Positions 36,138 to 41,976 of a stretch of DNA of 64,000 nucleotides are shown piece by piece. The position numbers were made by a program, and so were the translations under genes. How positions within the stretch are numbered: the first letter of the stretch is position 1; every line of letters begins with the position of its first letter. The notes under the pieces were generated by a model. It was not told the origin of the DNA, did not search any database, and saw nothing but the letters and a program-made list of their open reading frames with translations. The stretch spans positions 372,001-436,000 of the forward strand of contig NZ_JBHSKT010000001.1 in NCBI RefSeq assembly GCF_042657365.1, written 5' to 3'. Source of the stretch: Adhaeribacter_A terreus. GTDB taxonomy: Bacteria > Bacteroidota > Bacteroidia > Cytophagales > Hymenobacteraceae.

Positions 36138-36671
36138 TCAGGAAGTTCTGATTTTTTTATAGATCCGGATGGCCAGCATCAATATTACGCCAAATAATAC
36201 CAGCCCGATTACGCCCCAGATAAAATTCAGGCTGTTCTTCAGAACCACCAGAAATACAATGGCAAACAAGAACAGCGTGGCTACTTCGTTCCAGATGCGG
36301 AGTTGCGTGGACGTTTGTTGTACCAGGCCATTTTGCTGCTGTTTAAAAATACGCTGGCAGCTGAAATGGTACAGAAACAAACCAGCTACAAACGCAATTT
36401 TCAGCCAAAGCCAACCCGGAATATGCTGAAAACCGGTATATAAATAAAGCATCCAGACGCCGAAAATAAGCGTGAGAATTGCCGAAGGCCAGGTAATACC
36501 GTACCACAATCGCTTTTGCATGAGTTTATACTGCGTTTGTAAAATGGTTTTTTCGGGCTCGGGTTTTTCGGCGGCTTCGGCAAAATAAATGAACAGGCGC
36601 ACAATGTAGAACAGGCCGGCAAACCAGGTAACTACAAAAATGATGTGCAAAGCTTTTACGTAGAGGTACAC
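36138..36671 (-). CDS. hemJ: Protoporphyrinogen IX oxidase HemJ
   Basis: HemJ is the heme-binding membrane enzyme that oxidises protoporphyrinogen IX to protoporphyrin IX in bacteria lacking HemY or HemG. At 177 residues it has about four to five membrane segments. The N-terminal signature YVKALHIIFVVTWFAGLFYI with the conserved His, followed by RLFIYFAEA, is diagnostic. The MQKRLWYGITWPSAILTLIFG segment carries the second conserved region. Its length is close to the family norm (about 150-200). It is convergent with hemN, which makes the substrate, so these two late heme genes are neighbours although transcribed separately. Confidence 0.92.
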   Translation of the reverse strand: MYLYVKALHIIFVVTWFAGLFYIVRLFIYFAEAAEKPEPEKTILQTQYKLMQKRLWYGITWPSAILTLIFGVWMLYLYTGFQHIPGWLWLKIAFVAGLFLYHFSCQRIFKQQQNGLVQQTSTQLRIWNEVATLFLFAIVFLVVLKNSLNFIWGVIGLVLFGVILMLAIRIYKKIRTS

Positions 36672-36743
36672 TGCTTTTTATTAGAAATTAGAAATTCAAA
36701 ATTAGAAATTACTAACGGAATTCAGACAGAAATATATTGCGGC

Positions 36744-36772
36744 AAAACAGTAGGGTTTTCCACCAAAAAACT
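36744..36772 (+). repeat. 31-bp motif upstream of the hydrolase gene
   Basis: CAAAACAGTAGGGTTTTCC followed by ACCAAAAAACT lies between hemJ and the divergent hydrolase gene, reading in the direction of the hydrolase. Confidence 0.55.
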
Positions 36773-36843
36773 GGCGGTTTCATTCAAACCAAATCCAGTT
36801 TGGGCTGTTTCTTTTAAAGTTGGTTTTTCAGGATCTGTAATTT

Positions 36844-37485
36844 ATGACTTCAGAAATTTTTAATGCAACTATACCCATAACCGTTGGTGAAGTTACGCTT
36901 CCCGGCGATCTGATCATTCCGGAAAACGCTAAAGGGCTGGTCATTTTTTCGCATGGCAGCGGCAGCAGCCGGTTGAGCAGCCGGAATCGTTACGTGGCCA
37001 AAGTAATGCAGGACAAAGGCATTGCCACGCTTTTATTCGATCTGCTCACGCCCGAAGAAGATCAGGATTACCAGAAACGTTTCGAAATTCCGTTGCTTAC
37101 CGAAAGACTGATCGCAGTGGCAGATTGGGCTTCGCAAAATGAACATACCCGTAATTTTTCTATCGGATTTTTCGGATCAAGTACCGGCGCAGCTTCGGCT
37201 TTGGGCGCTGCGGCAGCTTTGGGCGATAAATCAAAAGCTGTGGTGAGTCGTGGCGGCCGGCCGGATATGGCCATTCCTGTGCTGGCAAAAGTTACGGCGC
37301 CCATACTTTTGCTGGTTGGCGGCAACGATTATCAGGTAATAGAACTGAACCAGCAGGCTTACGACCACATGACCGGCATAAAAGAAATGAAACTGATACC
37401 GGGCGCCACGCATTTATTCGAAGAGCCGGGAACGTTGGAACAAGTTTCGGAACTGGCCGCTAACTGGTTTGAAAAATACCTTTAA
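36844..37485 (+). CDS. Alpha/beta hydrolase, dienelactone-hydrolase-like
   Basis: This 213-residue cytoplasmic protein has an alpha/beta-hydrolase layout. The nucleophile elbow GSSTG places Ser113, the acid is Asp162 in LVGGNDY, and the base is His190 in IPGATHLFEE. An oxyanion-type FSHGSGSS lies at 35-42. The family hydrolyses small esters or lactones, and the true substrate is unknown. The next gene, a phosphoribosyltransferase, starts 38 bp downstream in the same direction. In other bacteria these two domains occur side by side or fused, so a shared but unclear role is likely. No signal peptide is visible. Confidence 0.88.
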   Translation: MTSEIFNATIPITVGEVTLPGDLIIPENAKGLVIFSHGSGSSRLSSRNRYVAKVMQDKGIATLLFDLLTPEEDQDYQKRFEIPLLTERLIAVADWASQNEHTRNFSIGFFGSSTGAASALGAAAALGDKSKAVVSRGGRPDMAIPVLAKVTAPILLLVGGNDYQVIELNQQAYDHMTGIKEMKLIPGATHLFEEPGTLEQVSELAANWFEKYL

Positions 37486-37523
37486 TACGGAAACTGTTTC
37501 TTGAAATTAAACCCCGAAAACCC

Positions 37524-38144
37524 ATGATCAAAAACCGACAGGATGCCGCCAAAAGATTAACCGAAAGATTGCTGCAATATAAAGGCGAAGACGGTATTGT
37601 ACTGGCCATTCCGCGCGGCGGGGTTCCTATTGGTGCTTACATTGCCAAAGAACTTGATCTGCCGGTGGAAGTGATTTTGTCGAAAAAGATCGGTCATCCG
37701 CATAATCCCGAATATGCCATTGGCGCGGTAAGCATGGATAGCATAGAGGTTAATGAAAGGCTGGATATTTCCCCGCAATATATAGAACAGGAAACGAGGA
37801 AAAATCAGGAAGAACTGAAACGCCGGTACCAGCTTTTCATGGGCAACCACAAACCAACAGAACTGCATAATAAACTCGTAATTCTGGTAGACGACGGGAT
37901 TGCCACCGGCCACACACTCATGGCAACAGTGCTGATGATAAAAAAGCAGAACCCGAAGAAATTAATAGTTGCCGTACCAGTCGCTCCGCCATCGGCTATC
38001 GATGCATTCGAACCGCTGGTAGACGAATTGATCTGCTTAATGGCACCGCCAGGTTTCTATGCCGTAGGTCAGTTCTACGAAGATTTTCAGCAGGTAAGCG
38101 ATGAGAAAGTTATTGCTGCGCTACAAGGAAATATTATCTGGTAA
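37524..38144 (+). CDS. Phosphoribosyltransferase domain protein
   Basis: This 206-residue type I phosphoribosyltransferase fold has the PRPP-binding motif VILVDDGIATGHT at 119-131. The N-terminal AIPRGGVPIGAYIAKEL loop (29-44) and SKKIGHPHNPEYAIGAV support the group often annotated as predicted phosphoribosyltransferase, next to or fused with dienelactone hydrolase. A purine or other base substrate cannot be told from sequence. The C-terminal region (MAPPGFYAVGQFYEDFQQV) is typical for the group. It is probably co-transcribed with the hydrolase 38 bp upstream. No terminator hairpin was noticed directly after the stop. Confidence 0.88.
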   Translation: MIKNRQDAAKRLTERLLQYKGEDGIVLAIPRGGVPIGAYIAKELDLPVEVILSKKIGHPHNPEYAIGAVSMDSIEVNERLDISPQYIEQETRKNQEELKRRYQLFMGNHKPTELHNKLVILVDDGIATGHTLMATVLMIKKQNPKKLIVAVPVAPPSAIDAFEPLVDELICLMAPPGFYAVGQFYEDFQQVSDEKVIAALQGNIIW

Positions 38145-38267
38145 GTTTATCGCCTCCCAACCCTAACCCTAAAAAAGGATCAGGATTTACAGGACAATTG
38201 TTTGAACTTGGAATTATTAGAATCACAATTCCCTAATGGTAATTCTTAATTATTATTTCTCAATATC

Positions 38268-38505
38268 GCCAGCGCAGCGTCGCGCGTAAACCACATTAGC
38301 TAGAAAGCTAAACTTAAAAAAAGCTGACTACGAAGGTGAATGATGCCAGTTTCTGTGAGAGCGGCCTCCAAGCTTACCGGTGCCGTCAGGAAATCCGCAA
38401 TGCGGCTAGGTAAGATTGCAGCCGCGAACGCAGAAACGAAGCCCGCCCGGCTTGAGGGAGAAAATTGCCGATGAAAGGTAAAAGCCAGATGTCTAGCAGA
38501 AAAGG
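38268..38505 (+). mobile_element. Group II intron-like 5' relic
   Basis: Several nested stems can be paired by eye. TTAGCT/AGCTAA is a hairpin at about 38295-38310. GTTTCTGTG (38349-38357) pairs with CGCAGAAAC (38429-38437), CGGC (38362) with GCCG (38421), and CTTACC (38373-38378) with GGTAAG (38409-38414). A CCGC-AAT-GCGG hairpin or a GCCG/CGGC pairing lies inside. The segment GTCAGGAAATCC...GGCTAGGTA recalls, from memory, domain I of bacterial group II introns. A GAGGGAG sequence then precedes ATGAAAGGTAAAAGCCAGAT, which looks like the start of an intron reverse transcriptase, but this frame stops after 21 codons at 38534-38536. The likely reading is a truncated intron whose reverse transcriptase and 3' domains are gone. 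The 5' boundary is uncertain. Confidence 0.5.
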
Positions 38506-38620
38506 TGCTTCAAACACGCTATCCTTTGTAGTTTAAAAACTGCTGCCCACCAACAAGATCCTTCAGAGCTACGCTCGCAATCTTCGCGCTCCCGCACTCA
38601 ATTATGCTCAGGATGACAGG

Positions 38621-38740
38621 GAAAAAACGGTATCCTTTCTGGCCTGAAAACTCAATAGCAAACTTCGCTACCAACCCGATGAGATCTCTCCTAACGTCGA
38701 GATGACTGTAAAAAGCACTATAGCATTCAACCCTAAAAAC
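38621..38740 (+). repeat. Composite repeat: motif, 55-bp element, motif (copy 1)
   Basis: A motif copy (GAAAAAACGGTATCCTTTC..., 38621-38651) leads directly into a 55-bp element (38652-38706, containing GATGAGATCTCTCC). A degenerate motif (38710-38740) follows. The same order occurs inverted at 45058-45178. Confidence 0.75.
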
Positions 38741-38769
38741 ACCTGTCTACAATTTAAAACCCTTCCCAT

Positions 38770-38801
38770 TTAGCCATTTCCAAAAACTCCTTTATATTTG
38801 C
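38770..38801 (+). promoter_or_regulatory. Possible Bacteroidota-type promoter of icd
   Basis: TATATTTG at 38794-38801 fits TAnnTTTG. TTTA at 38770-38773, 20 bp upstream, is a weak -33 box. The implied leader of ~95 nt would contain the motif copy at 38854. Confidence 0.4.
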
Positions 38802-38853
38802 CAACCGTTCTTGCTGCAATCTGCCCGAACGATTTTAACCATTTTTTCAGGAG

Positions 38854-38884
38854 TCAAAACGCTAGGTTTTTGTAGCGAAAAACT
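38854..38884 (+). repeat. 31-bp motif in the icd leader
   Basis: TCAAAACGCTAGGTTTTTG followed by TAGCGAAAAACTC lies 18 bp upstream of the icd start and reads in the gene direction. Confidence 0.7.
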
Positions 38885-38902
38885 CATAATTAAAATTAAA
38901 CT

Positions 38903-41113
38903 ATGTCGAAAATTATCTATACCATTACCGACGAAGCGCCGGCATTGGCCACGTATTCATTCTTACCAATCGTTAAAAAATTTACCTCAGCCGCCGGCAT
39001 CGAAGTTGAAACCCGCGATATTTCCTTGGCAGGCCGTATTCTGGCAACGTTTCCGGAAAATCTGAAGGAAGACCAGAAAGTAAACGACGACCTTTCTTAC
39101 TTAGGCGAACTGGCCAAAACGCCGGAAGCCAACATCATCAAACTGCCGAATATTTCCGCTTCGGTTCCGCAGTTAGTTGCTGCTATCAAGGAACTACAAA
39201 GCCAGGGCTACAACATTCCGGATTACCCGGCCAACCCGCAAAACGATACCGAAAAGGAAGTAAAAACCCTTTACGGCAAAGTGTTGGGCAGTTCGGTAAA
39301 CCCGGTTTTGCGCGAAGGTAACTCCGACCGTCGCGTGGCCGATGCAGTGAAACAGTACGCCAAAGCGCACCCGCACAGCATGGGTAAATGGTCTTCCGAT
39401 TCTAAAAGCCACGTTTCGCATATGCAGGACGGCGATTTCTACGGTTCTGAAAAATCGGTTACTGTTGAAAATGCTACGGAAGTGAAAATTGAATTCGTGA
39501 GCAACTCGGGCAACACTTCTACTTTAAAAGAAGGCCTGAAACTGAAAGCCGGCGAAGTGATCGATGCGTCGCGCATGAGCGCCAAAGCGCTGCGCGAATT
39601 CTACGCCCGCGAAATTGAAGATGCCAAAGCCAAAGGTGTGTTGCTTTCTTTGCACCTGAAAGCCACCATGATGAAGGTTTCTGACCCCATTATGTTCGGC
39701 CACGCCGTTACCGTTTTCTTCAAACCGGTTTTCGAAAAACACGCAGCAACTTTCAAGGAAATTGGTTTCGATCCGAACAACGGTTTAGGCGATCTTTACA
39801 ACAAACTGCCAAATCTTTCCGAAGAAAAACGCGCCGAAATAGAAGCCGATATCAAAGCGGTTTATGACAATGCGCCGGCTTTAGCCATGGTAGATTCTGA
39901 TAAAGGCATCACCAACCTGCACTTCCCGAACGACGTGATCATCGATGCTTCCATGCCGGCCGCAATCCGTACTTCCGGCCAGATGTGGGGCGCCGACGGC
40001 AAATCGCACGATACCAAATTCATGATCCCGGACCGCAATTACGCCACCATTTACCAAGAAGTAATTGATTTCTGCAAAAAGAACGGCGCTTTCGATCCGA
40101 AAACCATGGGTACCGTACCGAACATCGGATTAATGGCGCAGAAAGCCGAAGAATACGGTTCGCATGATAAAACTTTCCAGATCTCCGAAGCCGGTAAAGT
40201 ACGCGTTTCTGATGCGAACGGCAATGTTTTAATGGAGCACGACGTGGAAGAAGGCGATATCTGGAGAATGTGCCAGACCAAAGATCTGCCGATCCAGGAC
40301 TGGGTGAAACTGGCTGTAACCCGTGCGAGAATTACCAATACGCCGGCCATTTTCTGGTTAGATAAAAACCGCGCCCACGATGCCAACCTGATCACGAAAG
40401 TTGAGAAATACCTGAAAGATCACGATACCAACGGCCTGGAAATTAAGATCATGAGCCCGGTGGAAGCCATGCGCTACACTTGCGAACGTGCTAAAAATGG
40501 TCAGGATACAATTTCCGTAACCGGTAACGTACTCCGCGATTACTTAACCGATTTATTCCCGATCTTAGAACTTGGTACTTCGGCTAAAATGCTTTCCATC
40601 GTTCCGCTTTTAGATGGTGGCGGCTTGTTCGAAACCGGTGCCGGTGGATCGGCGCCGAAACACGTTCAGCAGTTCCAGGAAGAAAATTACCTGCGTTGGG
40701 ATTCTCTGGGTGAGTTCTTAGCCTTAGCGGTTTCCTTAGAAGATCTGGCGTACAAAACCAAAAACGAAAAAGCTGAAGTATTAGCCGAAGCCCTGAATAA
40801 AGCCAACGCCGAATTCCTGGAAAAAGATAAGTCGCCGGCGCGTAAAGTTGGTGGCATCGATAACCGTGGTTCGCATTTCTATTTAGCTATGTATTGGGCC
40901 CACGCCTTAGCCGAGCAAACCAAAAATGCCGAACTGAAAGCTGCTTTCGAACCGCTGGCCAAAGCCATGGCCGAAAACGAAAATAAGATTGTGCAGGAAC
41001 AAATAGGTGCACAAGGCAAAGCAATTGATATGGGCGGTTACTTCCACCCGGATGCAGCTAAAGTTGAAAAAGCCATGCGTCCATCAGAAACCCTGAATGC
41101 GCTGATCGGTTAA
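38903..41113 (+). CDS. icd: NADP-dependent isocitrate dehydrogenase, monomeric type
   Basis: This cytoplasmic TCA-cycle enzyme converts isocitrate to 2-oxoglutarate, CO2 and NADPH. The protein is 736 residues, matching the ~740-residue monomeric IDH family and not the ~400-residue dimeric one. Family landmarks are the N-terminal YTITDEAPALATYSFLPIV, the substrate region EGNSDRR and KWSSDSKSHVSHM, DASMPAAIR, and the cofactor-side DNRGSHFYLAMYWA near the C-terminus. It appears complete. A promoter-like box and a motif copy lie upstream, and a terminator plus a perfect palindrome lie downstream. Confidence 0.96.
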   Translation: MSKIIYTITDEAPALATYSFLPIVKKFTSAAGIEVETRDISLAGRILATFPENLKEDQKVNDDLSYLGELAKTPEANIIKLPNISASVPQLVAAIKELQSQGYNIPDYPANPQNDTEKEVKTLYGKVLGSSVNPVLREGNSDRRVADAVKQYAKAHPHSMGKWSSDSKSHVSHMQDGDFYGSEKSVTVENATEVKIEFVSNSGNTSTLKEGLKLKAGEVIDASRMSAKALREFYAREIEDAKAKGVLLSLHLKATMMKVSDPIMFGHAVTVFFKPVFEKHAATFKEIGFDPNNGLGDLYNKLPNLSEEKRAEIEADIKAVYDNAPALAMVDSDKGITNLHFPNDVIIDASMPAAIRTSGQMWGADGKSHDTKFMIPDRNYATIYQEVIDFCKKNGAFDPKTMGTVPNIGLMAQKAEEYGSHDKTFQISEAGKVRVSDANGNVLMEHDVEEGDIWRMCQTKDLPIQDWVKLAVTRARITNTPAIFWLDKNRAHDANLITKVEKYLKDHDTNGLEIKIMSPVEAMRYTCERAKNGQDTISVTGNVLRDYLTDLFPILELGTSAKMLSIVPLLDGGGLFETGAGGSAPKHVQQFQEENYLRWDSLGEFLALAVSLEDLAYKTKNEKAEVLAEALNKANAEFLEKDKSPARKVGGIDNRGSHFYLAMYWAHALAEQTKNAELKAAFEPLAKAMAENENKIVQEQIGAQGKAIDMGGYFHPDAAKVEKAMRPSETLNALIG

Positions 41114-41135
41114 TTTCCGGATTTAGATTTTATTG

Positions 41136-41174
41136 AAAAAGGCTGTCTGGTTTGTTTCGGGCAGCCTTTTTTTG
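41136..41174 (+). terminator. Rho-independent terminator of icd
   Basis: AAAAAGGCTG pairs with CAGCCTTTTT around a loop containing TCTGGTTTGTTTCGGG, followed by a T run. Confidence 0.85.
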
Positions 41175-41175
41175 T

Positions 41176-41225
41176 GTGTTGCGTGGGTAGAGAGGCGATG
41201 CATCGCCTCTCTACCCACGCAACAC
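41176..41225. repeat. Perfect 50-bp palindrome
   Basis: The arms GTGTTGCGTGGGTAGAGAGG+CGATG and CATCG+CCTCTCTACCCACGCAACAC are exact reverse complements (25 bp each) with no loop, followed by a T run. It lies between the icd terminator and the convergent small membrane-protein gene and could terminate transcription in either direction. Its GTAGAGA...TCTCTAC core recalls palindromic repeats I remember from other bacterial genomes. Confidence 0.9.
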
Positions 41226-41231
41226 GTTTTT

Positions 41232-41531
41232 TTACATTAAACCATAAATATTCAATGCAATCAGAAAGCAGTTTGCCAGAATTATAGCATAAACAAGTAC
41301 CCTTAAAAGAAGATTGTCAATAGTCAGACTTCCCAATAAAATGGCGCTTGCTACTGATAGAATAATGGATAATAGCGGAACCAGAACAGGGTTATCCGAA
41401 AAAATCATAAAGTCTGCAAAATGCGCATTTCTTTCCTGATGATTTGGGTATTTGTTAAAAACGAAGATCCATAAGCAAAAAGCATAAAGCGGAAATAAGA
41501 ACAACAATATTCCAGCGATCAGTTTTTGCAT
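41232..41531 (-). CDS. Small hydrophobic membrane protein
   Basis: This protein of 99 residues starts at the ATG at 41531 (MQKLIAGILLFLFPLYAFCLW). An upstream in-frame ATG at 41570 would add 13 polar, His-rich residues. Three membrane segments are visible: the N-terminal one, a middle one (PVLVPLLSIILSVASAILLG) and a C-terminal one (VLVYAIILANCFLIALNIYG), joined by a short polar loop (KYPNHQERNAHFADF). I recognise no family. It is convergent with icd, with the perfect palindrome between them. Confidence 0.6.
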   Translation of the reverse strand: MQKLIAGILLFLFPLYAFCLWIFVFNKYPNHQERNAHFADFMIFSDNPVLVPLLSIILSVASAILLGSLTIDNLLLRVLVYAIILANCFLIALNIYGLM

Positions 41532-41672
41532 GTTTGTATGTTTATGCTTCAAATACAGGTGATTATCCATATTTTCCCTGAATTTTTACTTGTTATTTTT
41601 CAACTCACATTTTGCCACGATTTTTTCTGTCTAAAAGCCTACCGATTCTTTGCAGTTTTAATACTTTTTAGT

Positions 41673-41888
41673 TCAATCTGAAGAATGTTTACGCTTGTAA
41701 AATTTTCTTAATAATTCTACAATTGCTCCTGCAAAAAATGCTGAAAATATGGCCAGGAGAAGCCCGTTTGCGGTTAACCAATAAAAAACCAATCTGGTCG
41801 TAAAGAAGAATACGGCGAGACTAACCAAAATTAAAGTATGCTTTTTTGATTGCGATGCATCCTTAAGGTTATGCTTTAAACCATAAAG
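41673..41888 (-). pseudogene. Small membrane-protein frame without a normal start
   Basis: On the minus strand an open frame runs from just after a TGA near 41889 to a TGA at 41673. It encodes KHNLKDASQSKKHTLILVS, then two hydrophobic stretches (LAVFFFTTRLVFYWL and LLLAIFSAFFAGAIVELL) and a basic tail RKFYKRKHSSD. It looks like a real two-helix membrane protein but has no in-frame ATG or GTG. Either it starts at the internal TTG (residue 17 or so), or the start was lost by a frameshift near 41880, where an ATG in another frame ends after two codons. Confidence 0.35.
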
Positions 41889-41912
41889 TCAACAACAGGT
41901 TTCGTACAAATT

Positions 41913-41947
41913 AAAAAAGGGAAGCTGCAAATGCAACTTCCCTTTTT
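41913..41947 (-). terminator. Rho-independent terminator of the M16 protease gene
   Basis: AAAAAAGGGAAG pairs with CTTCCCTTTTT, with an inner TGCA/TGCA pairing in the loop. Confidence 0.85.
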
Positions 41948-41976
41948 ACTTTTTTAGCGGATTTCGATACCGTTTT
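41948..41976 (-). repeat. 31-bp motif overlapping the M16 stop codon
   Basis: On the gene strand the stop codon (41975-41977) runs into AAAACGGTATCGAAATCCGC and TAAAAAAGT, followed at once by the terminator hairpin. Confidence 0.75.

Larger units (their letters stand above)
38145..38902. other. Repeat-rich gap with an intron-like relic
   Basis: This 758-base gap has no intact gene. From left to right it holds an A/T-rich stretch, a structured group II intron-like segment (~38268-38500), and a stretch with TTCAGAGCTACGCTCGC and CTCAGGATGACAGG phrases (38565-38620). A composite repeat (38621-38740), a promoter-like box (38794) and a motif copy in the icd leader (38854) follow. Confidence 0.6.

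Noticed and set aside
38268..38500. Cobalamin riboswitch, RNase P RNA, tmRNA or SRP RNA upstream of icd
   Set aside because: None of the conserved boxes of these RNAs could be placed, while the nested stems and short reverse-transcriptase-like start fit a group II intron fragment better.
38811..39065. Overlapping frame at the start of icd
   Set aside because: It covers the icd start in another frame and has no protein-like features.
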